From Glycomyces buryatensis (GTDB taxonomy: Bacteria; Actinomycetota; Actinomycetes; Mycobacteriales; Micromonosporaceae): DNA of 60,216 nucleotides. How positions within the stretch are numbered: position 1 is the first letter of the stretch; each line of letters starts with the position of its first letter. The DNA lies in assembly GCF_004912275.1 (NCBI RefSeq), contig NZ_STGY01000072.1, positions 159,323-219,538 on the forward strand, given 5' to 3'. The notes under the pieces are model-generated. The model saw only the letters and a program-made list of their open reading frames with translations, was not told the DNA's origin and did no database searches. Positions 35,378-43,787 of the stretch are shown in pieces. The translations under genes were made by a program, and so were the position numbers.

Positions 35378-36256
35378 ATGGACGTCGACCGGCTCACCGC
35401 GATCGACATGCACGTCCACGCGGAGATCTCGGATGAGGGGCACACCTCGTTGCCGGATCATCTGCTGGCCGCGTCCGGCGCGCACTTCTCAGCGAGGGAC
35501 CGCAGCCCCACGGTCGACGAGACCGCCGCCTACTACCGCGAGCGCGACATGGCCGCGGTGGTCTTCACCGTCGACGCCGAACACGCGACGGGCCGAGCGC
35601 CGATCGCGAATGAGGCGGTGGCCGAGTCGTGCGCACGCAACGCGGACGTGCTGATCCCGTTCGGCAGCGTGGACCCGTGGCGCGGCGCCGCCGCGGTGGC
35701 GGCGATCCGCCGCCTCGCCGCCGACCACGGCGTCCGCGGGTTCAAGTTCCACCCGAGCCTCCAGGCGTTCGACCCGTCCGACCGCATGGCCTACCCGCTG
35801 TATGAGGCGCTCGAGGAACTCCGGCTCCCGGTGGTGTTCCACACCGGACAGACCGGCATCGGGGCGGGGGTTCCCGGCGGGGGCGGCATCCGGCTGAAGC
35901 ACTCGAATCCGATGCTGCTCGACGACCTGGCGGCCGACTTCCCCGGCCTGACCATCGTGATGGCCCATCCCTCGTTTCCTTGGCAGGAGGAGGCGCTCGC
36001 CGTGGCCGTCCACAAACCGTCGGTCTACATCGACCTGTCGGGCTGGTCACCGAAGTACTTCCCGCCGTTGCTCGTGAAGTACGCGGGCTCGCTGCTGAAG
36101 CACAAGGTCCTGTTCGGCTCGGACTACCCGCTGATCACCCCCGACCGGTGGTTGGCCGACTTCGCCGACCTCGACCTCAAACCCGAGGTCAGGCCGCTGA
36201 TCCTCAAGGAGAACGCCGCCCGGCTCCTGGGCCTGCTCAGATCCGAAGGAGGATGA
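35378..36256 (+). CDS. Amidohydrolase-family enzyme, probable aryl-beta-ketoacyl-CoA cleaving hydrolase
   Basis: The product has 292 aa of the ACMSD-like amidohydrolase superfamily. It has a metal-site DMHVHAE at the N-terminus, FKFHPSLQAF, VVFHTGQTG, VMAHPSFPW and the late FGSDYP aspartate. In the cou pathway an enzyme of this superfamily (CouO) releases 4-hydroxybenzoate and acetyl-CoA from the beta-keto aryl-CoA. The order here makes that role likely, although decarboxylase or lactonase activity cannot be excluded by sequence. It is three bases from the CoA ligase. Confidence 0.82.
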   Translation: MDVDRLTAIDMHVHAEISDEGHTSLPDHLLAASGAHFSARDRSPTVDETAAYYRERDMAAVVFTVDAEHATGRAPIANEAVAESCARNADVLIPFGSVDPWRGAAAVAAIRRLAADHGVRGFKFHPSLQAFDPSDRMAYPLYEALEELRLPVVFHTGQTGIGAGVPGGGGIRLKHSNPMLLDDLAADFPGLTIVMAHPSFPWQEEALAVAVHKPSVYIDLSGWSPKYFPPLLVKYAGSLLKHKVLFGSDYPLITPDRWLADFADLDLKPEVRPLILKENAARLLGLLRSEGG

Positions 36257-36259
36257 GCC

Positions 36260-37756
36260 ATGCGCGACTCGGGCATCGGGTCCTGGGCGGCGCGCAGGGC
36301 GCGCAAGACGCCGCACAAGACCGCCGTCCTCGATCCCGGCGGCCGCTTCACATACGCCGAATTCAATGAGCGCGTGCACCGCCTCGCCCACGGCCTGCGC
36401 GACCTCGGCGTCCGACGCGGCGACCGCGTGGCGTACCTGGGTCCGAACCACCACACGTTCCTCGAGGCGCTCTTCGCCAGTGGCGTACTCGGCGCGGTCT
36501 TCGTCCCCTTGAACACCCGGCTGGCCGCGCCCGAACTCGGGTACTGCCTGGAGGATTCCGGCAGCACGGTGCTGATCCACAGCCCCGCCCTGCCCGCCCC
36601 CGCGGGCGCCGTGCGCCACACCATCGCGTTCGGATCCGGCGATCCGGGCTCCCTCGACTACGAGGACCTGCTGGCGGACGCGGCGGCGACGCCGATCGAC
36701 GAGACGATCGCGCTCGACGACCCGTTCATGATCATGTACACCTCGGGCACGACGGGTCGTCCCAAGGGCGCGCTGCTCACGCATGGCAACCTCACCTGGA
36801 ACGCGGTCAACGTCCTCGTCGACATCGACCTCGCCTCGGACGAGACCACGCTCTGCGTCGCGCCGCTGTTCCATACCGCGGGTCTGAACATGACCTGCCT
36901 GCCCACACTGCTCAAAGGCGGCACGGTGGTCCTGGAGGCATCGTTCGATGCCGAGCGCGCCCTGAAGCTGATCGAGACGCAAGGGGTGACCTACATGTTC
37001 GGCGTCCCCGTCATGTTCGATGCGATCGCGGGGTCCCGGGCCTGGGCCACCGCCGACCTGTCGAGTCTCCGGCTGGTCAGCTGCGGTGGTGCCCCGGTCC
37101 CGCCCGCCACGATCGCCGCCTTCCTCGACAGGGGGGTCGTGTTCAGTCAGGGGTACGGCCTGACGGAGGCGGCCCCCGGCGTGCTGTTCCTGGCCGGCGA
37201 GGACTCGGTGCGCAAGGCCGGGACGGCGGGCGTGCCGCACTTCTTCACCGACGCCCGCGTCGTCGACGCCGAGTCGTGTCCGGTCGCCGCTGGACAGAAA
37301 GGCGAGGTGATGGTGTCCGGGCCCAACGTGATACCCGGATACTGGGCGCGCCCCGAGGCCACCGAACGCTCCTTCGAAGGCGGCTGGCTCCGCACCGGCG
37401 ACATCGCCACCGTCGACGACGAGGGCTACATATCCATCGTCGACCGGGCCAAGGACATGTTCATCTCCGGCGGCGAGAACGTGTATCCCGCCGAGGTCGA
37501 ACGGGCGCTGGGCGAACATCCCGACGTCGCCGACTGCGCGGTGATCGGCGTCCCCGATCCGACCTGGGGCGAGGCGGGCAAGGCCATCGTCGTGCCGACG
37601 TCCGCCGAGCACGCGAACGAGACCGAGTTGCTGAGCTTCCTGCGCCGCGGGCTCGCCGGCTACAAGGTCCCGAAGTCTCTGGAGTTCGCCGGAGAGCTCC
37701 CCCGCTCCCCCAGCGGAAAGATCCTCAGAAGAGTGCTACGAGAGGAATACCCATGA
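36260..37756 (+). CDS. Acyl-CoA synthetase, probable p-hydroxycinnamate-CoA ligase
   Basis: The product has 498 aa of the AMP-forming adenylating superfamily with all core motifs: YTSGTTGRPKGALLTH (P-loop), GYGLTEAAPG, GWLRTGD, DMFISGGENVYPAEVE and the C-terminal lysine in RSPSGKILRR. It should activate a carboxylic acid with ATP and CoA. The neighbours point to p-coumarate, ferulate or a relative (CouL role); medium-chain acids are the alternative. The stop overlaps the MaoC start (ATGA). Confidence 0.88.
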   Translation: MRDSGIGSWAARRARKTPHKTAVLDPGGRFTYAEFNERVHRLAHGLRDLGVRRGDRVAYLGPNHHTFLEALFASGVLGAVFVPLNTRLAAPELGYCLEDSGSTVLIHSPALPAPAGAVRHTIAFGSGDPGSLDYEDLLADAAATPIDETIALDDPFMIMYTSGTTGRPKGALLTHGNLTWNAVNVLVDIDLASDETTLCVAPLFHTAGLNMTCLPTLLKGGTVVLEASFDAERALKLIETQGVTYMFGVPVMFDAIAGSRAWATADLSSLRLVSCGGAPVPPATIAAFLDRGVVFSQGYGLTEAAPGVLFLAGEDSVRKAGTAGVPHFFTDARVVDAESCPVAAGQKGEVMVSGPNVIPGYWARPEATERSFEGGWLRTGDIATVDDEGYISIVDRAKDMFISGGENVYPAEVERALGEHPDVADCAVIGVPDPTWGEAGKAIVVPTSAEHANETELLSFLRRGLAGYKVPKSLEFAGELPRSPSGKILRRVLREEYP

Positions 37757-38208
37757 GCCGACGAGTCAACGGTATTGCGGAGGTCAACGCTCTGGCCGGC
37801 ACCGATCTCGGCCGGACCGGCTGGAGGTCGATCGACCAGGAGAGGGTGAACCTGTTCGCCGACGCGGCAGACGACCACCAGTGGATACACACCGACCCGG
37901 TACGCGCCGCCGAGGGCCCCTTCGGCCAAGCCATCGCGCACGGCTACCTCACGCTGGCCCTGGTCATCCCGATGTTCGGCGAACTGCTCGAAATCGGCGG
38001 CGTCACCACGAGCGTCAACTACGGGCTGAATCGGGTGCGCTTCCCCGCGCCGGTGCGGGTCGGCGACAAGATCCGCCTCCATGCGGTGGTGGTCGAGGCG
38101 GAGGAGGTCAAGGGCGGCGCCCAGCTGACCCTGGACTTCACCGTGGAGCTGGAGAACGGTGCCAAACCGGCGTGCGCCGCCCAGGCCGTCTACCGCTACT
38201 ACACCTGA
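37753..38208 (+). CDS. MaoC-family hydratase, probable hydroxycinnamoyl-CoA hydratase
   Basis: The product has 151 aa, a single hot-dog domain. The R-specific hydratase motif is clear: ADAADDHQWIHTD then GPFGQAIAHGYLTLAL. It would add water to the side-chain double bond of an aryl-propenoyl-CoA (CouM role). It overlaps the ligase by four bases and precedes pobA by 30 bases. Confidence 0.88.
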   Translation: MSRRVNGIAEVNALAGTDLGRTGWRSIDQERVNLFADAADDHQWIHTDPVRAAEGPFGQAIAHGYLTLALVIPMFGELLEIGGVTTSVNYGLNRVRFPAPVRVGDKIRLHAVVVEAEEVKGGAQLTLDFTVELENGAKPACAAQAVYRYYT

Positions 38209-38238
38209 TCGGTCGTGTTCCAGGAGAAGGGATGAGCG

Positions 38239-39417
38239 ATGCGCACTCAGGTCGCGATCATCGGCGCCGGGCCCGCGGGGCTCCTTCTGGCCTGGCTCCT
38301 CCGGCGCCAGGGCATCGCGGCAGTCGTACTCGAGCGACGCAGCCGCGAGTACTGCGAGCGCCGGGTGAGGGCGGGCGTCCTCGAACAGGGCACCGTCGAC
38401 ACCCTCGCCGAGGCCGGGGTCGGCGCGCGTCTCAAGGCCGAAGGGCAAGTCCACCATGGCATCGAGCTGCGTTTCGGGGGCGCGGGCCACCGCATCGCCT
38501 TCGAAGAACTCGTCCCCGGGCGGGGCATCACCGTCTACGGCCAGCAGGAGATCGTCAAGGACCTCATCAAGGCGAACCTCGAAGCGGGCGTGGACCTGCG
38601 CTTCGAGATCGACGACGTCGCCATCGGCGACATGGCCGACCACCCGCACCTCACCTTCGGCGGCGAGCGCCTCGACTGTGACTTCATCGCCGGCTGCGAC
38701 GGTTTCCACGGGGTCTCCCGCCCGGCGATCCCTCCCGGTGCGATCCGCGTCTTCGAGAAGACCTACCCGTTCGCGTGGCTCGGAATCCTTGCCAACGTCC
38801 GGCCCTCCACTCGCGAACTCATCTATTCGGCCTCGGAGCGAGGCTTCGCTCTGCACAGCATGCGCAGCGACGAGGTCAGCCGCTTCTACCTGCAAGTCCC
38901 GCCTCAGACCAGGCCCGAGGACTGGGCGGAGGACGAGATCTGGGCCGAGCTCAAGGCCCGCCACGAAACCGTCCCCGACTTCGAGCTCAACACCCAGGGC
39001 GAGATCACCTCGGTCGACGTCGCCGCGATGCGCTCGTTCGTCGCCGAACCCATGCGCCACGGCCGTCTCCTCCTCGCCGGCGACGCCGCCCACATCGTCC
39101 CGCCGACAGGAGCCAAGGGCCTCAATCTGGCCGTGGCCGACATTCGCGTCCTGGCCAGGTCCCTGACCGACTACTACCGCCACGGCCGCGAGGACCTGCT
39201 CGACCGCTACAGCGAGATCTGCCTGCGCCGAGTCTGGCGTGCTCAGCATTTCTCCTGGTGGATGACATCGCTCCTCCACACGTCCGACCATGCCACCCTT
39301 TACGATCGCCGCCTCCAGCGCGCCGACCTCGACTACGTCGTCTCCTCCCGGGCCCAGGCGACGACCTTGGCCGAGAACTACGTGGGTCTACCCTTCAGCG
39401 CCGATGAATCCGGCTGA
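38239..39417 (+). CDS. pobA: 4-hydroxybenzoate 3-monooxygenase
   Basis: The product has 392 aa, the normal PobA length. FAD-binding GAGPAG is at 9-14, the DG motif is in AGCDGFHGVSRP and the second FAD motif is LLAGDAAHIVPPTGAKGLNLAVAD. The active-site block PPQTRPEDW and the C-terminal half match class A 4-hydroxybenzoate hydroxylases. It makes protocatechuate from the 4-hydroxybenzoate released by the upstream genes. Ring-cleavage genes are not in this window. It ends the operon. Confidence 0.95.
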   Translation: MRTQVAIIGAGPAGLLLAWLLRRQGIAAVVLERRSREYCERRVRAGVLEQGTVDTLAEAGVGARLKAEGQVHHGIELRFGGAGHRIAFEELVPGRGITVYGQQEIVKDLIKANLEAGVDLRFEIDDVAIGDMADHPHLTFGGERLDCDFIAGCDGFHGVSRPAIPPGAIRVFEKTYPFAWLGILANVRPSTRELIYSASERGFALHSMRSDEVSRFYLQVPPQTRPEDWAEDEIWAELKARHETVPDFELNTQGEITSVDVAAMRSFVAEPMRHGRLLLAGDAAHIVPPTGAKGLNLAVADIRVLARSLTDYYRHGREDLLDRYSEICLRRVWRAQHFSWWMTSLLHTSDHATLYDRRLQRADLDYVVSSRAQATTLAENYVGLPFSADESG

Positions 39418-39534
39418 TCACTCCACAGTGGATATATGATCGATCGCGGGCGGGTGGGCGGCCGTCCCCACCCGACGGCCGTCGGAACCGGCATACCCGT
39501 CGACGGTCAACGGCCCGGCCCGGCCCGGCCGCCC

Positions 39535-39540
39535 TATCAT
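39535..39540 (+). promoter_or_regulatory. Candidate -10 box of a leaderless regulator gene
   Basis: TATCAT ends six bases before the ATG at 39547 and there is no ribosome site, which suggests a leaderless mRNA. No -35 box is evident in the GC-rich stretch upstream. Confidence 0.45.
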
Positions 39541-39546
39541 TGCGGC

Positions 39547-41988
39547 ATGGCCGACCGAGCGTTCGATACCCGCAACAGTCTCCGGCCGCACCGGTTGCGG
39601 GCGATGATGACGCAGGAAGAACTCGCCCTCAAATCCGGTGTCGGGACCCGCACCATCAGAGACATCGAGTCGGGAAAGGTGCGGCCGCAACCGAAGACAT
39701 TGAGGCTGCTCGCCAGGGCGCTGGGCCTGGAAGCGGATGACCGGGCACGGCTGGCCGGGGCGTCGGATCTGATTGCGGTGGTGCCCCGTGAACTGCCGAT
39801 GGCCCTGGCCGCGTTCACCGGACGAGAGGGCCAGCTGGACGCGCTCTTCGCCGCGGTCGACGACGGCGCCGCCGTCATCACGGTTCACGGCATGGCCGGA
39901 GTGGGGAAGACCTCCCTGGCGGTGCGGGTCGCCCACGCCCTCGCCCCTCGATACCCCGACGGGCAGCTGTTCGTGGACCTTCACGGCTTCACGCACTCGA
40001 CCGGGCCACGCCCCAGCATCGAGTCGGTGCTGACGCGGGTGCTGCGGAGCCTCGGCCTTTCCGATCGGCCCCTACCCGCGGACATCGACGAACTCACCGC
40101 CCGCTACCGCAGCGCCATCGCCGATCGTCGCATCCTCCTGGTGCTCGACAACGCAGCGAGCGCGGAGCAGGTGGATGCGCTTCTGCCGGGCACGCCGGGC
40201 AGCCTCATTCTGGCGACGAGTCGGCGCGACCTCTCTTCGCTGACGGGCGCGTATTCGGTGCCGCTGGAACCGCCGCCGGTACGGGAAGCCGCCGCCATGC
40301 TCAGTGCCGCCGTCGCCGGTCGGGTCACCGAAGCAGAGGCGGTCGCGGTCGCCGAGCGATGCGGGCGGCTTCCGCTGGCGCTGGGGCTGGCGGCGGCGCG
40401 TCTGCGCAGCCGACCGCTCTGGCGGGTAGAGGACCTGTTGAAGCGCCTCGTCGACGAGGGTCGGCTCTTCGAAGAGTTCGACTTGGGGCACCGAGGCGTC
40501 GCCGGGGCGCTGCACGCCTCGTACCTGGAGCTCGACACCGACCACCGTCGGATGTTGCGACGCCTGGGCCTGGTCCCCGGAGACGACCTGGACGTCCACG
40601 CGGCCGCCGCATTGTGCGAGGTGAGCGAAGAGCGGGCGGCTCCAATGCTGGAATCCCTTGTAGATGTTCACCTCGCCGAGACCCGGTCGCCCGGACGGTA
40701 CCGGCTGCACGACCTGGTGCGGCTGTTCGCGGCCAAGGTCGCGGCCGTGGAAGAGACGGAGAGCGACCTCGACGACGCCGTTCTGCGGTTGAACCGCGTC
40801 TACCTGCACTTCGCCTACCGGGCGGCGGCGCGGGCGACGCCGAACGTACCGCGTTTCATAGCGGGCGAAACGGCGTACGACTCCGGCCTTCCGGGGTTCG
40901 CCGACCGGGACAGCGCGCTGTCATGGTTCCGGACCGAACGCGGCAACCTGGAGTCCGCCGTGGCGGCGGCCGAGCGCACCGGGCGACTCGAGCTTGCCTG
41001 GCATCTGGCCACGGCCTTCAGCGGGTTCTTCATGTACGACCTCGACCTCGGCGCGCAGGCCACCGTCAACGAGATCGCACTCACCAGCGCCCGCCGGCTC
41101 GGGGACGCCTGGAAGGAGGCGTACGCCCTGGGAGACGCGGGACGACAGCTGGGGCTCGAGGGCAGGCACCGGGACGGGATCCGGTACCTCGAGCAGGCCG
41201 TCGCGCTCAAGCGCGACCTCGGTGAAACCGGTGACGCGGCCCTGACGTTCGCCAATATCGGTGTCCTGCACCGGCGGTCCGGCCGGTTCGCCGAGGCGCT
41301 GACGGTGTATGAAACGGCTCTCACGCTGGTGGAGGAGACCGCTGCCGCCCCGGCCGTGTCGGCGATCGTCAGCATCAACATGGTCGCCCCATTGGTCCGC
41401 CTCGGACGGCTCGATGACGCCGAACTGCGGCTCGCGGAGGCCGAAGCGCTGCTGAGGCCCGACGACGACCACGACCGCACTCGGATCGAGGTCTTCCGCG
41501 GGGTCCTGCTGCGCGAACGCGGCGACCTGGCCGGAGCCGAATCGATGCATACCACCTGCCTTGCGGCCTGCCTGCGGGAGAGCGTTCCGGCCGGGATTAC
41601 CGCGACGCTCTGCGAACTCGGCGAGGATCTCCTGCGCCTGGACCGCCGGGCCGAAGCGGTCGAGCGATTCGGCCAGGCCGTGGGGTGGGCGGAGGAGCGC
41701 GCGGACCGCTCACTGGAGCGCGCCGCCCGAAACGGGCTCGGCCGAGCGCTCACCGCCTCGGGCCGCCCGGAGGAGGCGATCGGCCACCTCGAGCAGGCGG
41801 CGGCCCTTGCCGAATCCCATGAAGACACCTACGAGCTCGCGCGGGCCCACCACGGCCTGGCCGACGCCCACCGGCTCCGGGGCGACACGGACGCCGAGCG
41901 GCGGTACCTGCGCCGTGCCGCCCGAGGCTACGCGGCCTGCGACGTGCCCGAAGCGGCAGCGGTCACCGAGCGGCTGGACCGGTTTTAG
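39547..41988 (+). CDS. HTH/NB-ARC/TPR signalling regulator (AfsR-like without SARP domain)
   Basis: The product has 813 aa from the ATG at 39547; a more upstream in-frame ATG at 39436 lacks any start signal. Residues 10-68 form an XRE-type HTH (MMTQEELALKSGVGTRTIRDIESGKVR). Next is an NB-ARC ATPase: Walker A GMAGVGKTSLA at 115-125, Walker B RILLVLDNA, and the GRLPLALGLAA sensor. The C-terminal 350 residues are TPR pairs (LTFANIGVLHRRSGRFAEALTVYETAL). Such STAND proteins act as ATP-driven switches, often for secondary metabolism or defence in actinomycetes. It stands alone, so its target is unknown. Confidence 0.9.
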   Translation: MADRAFDTRNSLRPHRLRAMMTQEELALKSGVGTRTIRDIESGKVRPQPKTLRLLARALGLEADDRARLAGASDLIAVVPRELPMALAAFTGREGQLDALFAAVDDGAAVITVHGMAGVGKTSLAVRVAHALAPRYPDGQLFVDLHGFTHSTGPRPSIESVLTRVLRSLGLSDRPLPADIDELTARYRSAIADRRILLVLDNAASAEQVDALLPGTPGSLILATSRRDLSSLTGAYSVPLEPPPVREAAAMLSAAVAGRVTEAEAVAVAERCGRLPLALGLAAARLRSRPLWRVEDLLKRLVDEGRLFEEFDLGHRGVAGALHASYLELDTDHRRMLRRLGLVPGDDLDVHAAAALCEVSEERAAPMLESLVDVHLAETRSPGRYRLHDLVRLFAAKVAAVEETESDLDDAVLRLNRVYLHFAYRAAARATPNVPRFIAGETAYDSGLPGFADRDSALSWFRTERGNLESAVAAAERTGRLELAWHLATAFSGFFMYDLDLGAQATVNEIALTSARRLGDAWKEAYALGDAGRQLGLEGRHRDGIRYLEQAVALKRDLGETGDAALTFANIGVLHRRSGRFAEALTVYETALTLVEETAAAPAVSAIVSINMVAPLVRLGRLDDAELRLAEAEALLRPDDDHDRTRIEVFRGVLLRERGDLAGAESMHTTCLAACLRESVPAGITATLCELGEDLLRLDRRAEAVERFGQAVGWAEERADRSLERAARNGLGRALTASGRPEEAIGHLEQAAALAESHEDTYELARAHHGLADAHRLRGDTDAERRYLRRAARGYAACDVPEAAAVTERLDRF

Positions 41989-42261
41989 GGGGCGTTCAAG
42001 ACCCCCAAGTATCCGAACGGTGCCCGTGATTCGCCGGTGGGCGACGACCACTTCACGAATGCCGTTTCCTGCCACGAAACCAGCATCAAGGCCGAAGCTC
42101 AATCGCGCCACCGCCATCCCCGCAGGTCCGCGCTAAGCGGCTCGGGCAATGGTGATGATCGACCCCGGCCGGTCCTCTTCACCAGATCAGGCGACTGGCG
42201 CTGCCAAATGGCGGCCCTGGAGATCTCTCCCCAGGGTCCCAGGTGATCCGCGGGTAGCCCG

Positions 42262-43233
42262 CTAGCTGAACGCAGTAGGAAGACGCGGAGTGTAGAACTC
42301 CTCCATCGCCGCGATCTCGTCGTCGGCGAGCTCGATTTCGACAGCTGCGGCGGCGTCGGGGAGGTGGTGCGGTCTCGTAGGTCCCACGATCGGGGCGGTC
42401 ACCACCGGTTTGCCCAGCACCCAGGCGAGCGCGATCTGCGCCATCGGCACCCCGCGCGACTCGGCGATTCGCGCCACGGACTCCACGATCGGACGGTCGC
42501 GGTCGACGTCGTAGCGGGCGCCCATCGGATCGTTCTCGGACCGGGCCGTCCGCTCCCCCCAAGGGCGCGCCAGGCGCCCCTTGGCGAGCGGGCTCCACGG
42601 AAGGCTTCCGACGCCCTGGTCCGCGAGCAGGCCGAACATCTCGCGCTCTTCCTCGCGCTGCATCAGGTTGTACTGGTCCTGCATGGAGATGAACCTGGTC
42701 CAGCCGTTCGCTTCGGCGACGTGCTGCATCTTGGCGAACTGCCAGGCCCACATCGACGACGCCCCGATATAGCGGGCCTTGCCCGCCCTCACCACATCGT
42801 GCAGCGCCTCCATGGTCTCCTCGACCGGCGTCTCGGGGTCGAACCGGTGGATCTGGTACAGGTCCACATAGTCGGTTCCCAACCGTGCCAGGGACGCGTC
42901 GATCTGCTCGAAGATCGCCTTCCGCGACAGGCCCGATCCGCCGGGCCCGTCATGCATCTTGAAGAACACCTTCGTAGCGAGTACCACGTCTTCTCGACGC
43001 GTGTACTTCCTGATCGCCTTGCCGACCAATGCTTCTGAACTCCCGGCCCAGTACATGTTCGCGGTGTCCCAGAAGGTGATCCCCAACTCGACCGCCTGAC
43101 GGAACAGCGGCTCCGCCGCCGCCTCGTCGAGGGCCCATGCGTCGGGCTCTCCGGCCATATGACCGAAGCTCATGCATCCCAGGGCGATCCGGCTGACCTT
43201 GAGGCCGGACGATCCCAACCGTGCGTAGTCCAT
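42262..43233 (-). CDS. Aldo/keto reductase
   Basis: The product has 323 aa, a full AKR TIM-barrel. It has GCMSFGHM near the start, the catalytic Tyr in FWDTANMYWAG, Lys in VVLATKVFF, His in YQIHRFD, and the NADPH-binding end (APIVGPTRPHHL). It resembles the AKR11/12-like oxidoreductases of bacteria that reduce aldehydes or sugars, often in carbohydrate or stress settings. It is transcribed alone. The 273 bases between it and the NB-ARC gene hold no gene I can support. Confidence 0.93.
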   Translation of the reverse strand: MDYARLGSSGLKVSRIALGCMSFGHMAGEPDAWALDEAAAEPLFRQAVELGITFWDTANMYWAGSSEALVGKAIRKYTRREDVVLATKVFFKMHDGPGGSGLSRKAIFEQIDASLARLGTDYVDLYQIHRFDPETPVEETMEALHDVVRAGKARYIGASSMWAWQFAKMQHVAEANGWTRFISMQDQYNLMQREEEREMFGLLADQGVGSLPWSPLAKGRLARPWGERTARSENDPMGARYDVDRDRPIVESVARIAESRGVPMAQIALAWVLGKPVVTAPIVGPTRPHHLPDAAAAVEIELADDEIAAMEEFYTPRLPTAFS

Positions 43234-43301
43234 GAACGGTCTCCTCTCCTCGCACCACCGTAGGCGAACCGAACGCCCTAGGCCAGGGCGTCACTCGTTC
43301 G

Positions 43302-43715
43302 CTATTTGACGTCTGGCCAGTCGGACACGATGATCAGCGGGACAGACAGCGGGGAGCGGTACTCGTCGTCCGGTGGTAGGTACTCGATGTGCTGATGCCG
43401 CTTGACTTCGCGATCCGCAGCGTCTTCTGCTTGCTCGGCCACCCCGTCGAGAGCGTCCCAAACGATGTCGAGATACCGATGACCACCGGCGAGATGCAGC
43501 CTGTCCGCGCCTCGAAGGCTGACGGTCAGCGGCCCAGCTGTCCGTTCCTGAACGACAGCGCCGCCCGAAACCTGCGCTTCCACCCGCCCCTGCGTCTCAC
43601 GGAGCAGCAGGGCAAGGGCACGAAGAGCAGCCGGAGGTCCGGCAAGCTCCAGCTCGCCGCCAGAAGTCGACAGGCGACAAAGCCGATAAAGGTTCACCGG
43701 TTCATCCTGCCTCAT
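43302..43715 (-). CDS. Imm32-like small protein
   Basis: The product has 137 aa from the ATG at 43715 (AAGGAG nine bases upstream). The pattern [21 protein letters not shown], then [17 protein letters not shown] and [13 protein letters not shown]...PLIIVSDWP resembles Imm32-type immunity proteins, soluble and acidic. No toxin is beside it. It diverges from the DNA ligase gene across 72 bases. The family call is tentative. Confidence 0.6.
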   Translation of the reverse strand: MRQDEPVNLYRLCRLSTSGGELELAGPPAALRALALLLRETQGRVEAQVSGGAVVQERTAGPLTVSLRGADRLHLAGGHRYLDIVWDALDGVAEQAEDAADREVKRHQHIEYLPPDDEYRSPLSVPLIIVSDWPDVK

Positions 43716-43787
43716 GTCCGGGAGCGCTCCTTCACCTGCGTGCGTCCCTCATCGGTGACTGGGAAACTGTCGGTGCCAGGTGACAAC

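Noticed and set aside
42000..42261. Possible small gene or terminator after the NB-ARC gene
   Set aside because: Only a five-bp stem (GGGGG/CCCCC near 41989-42010) and no frame with a start signal; too weak to list.
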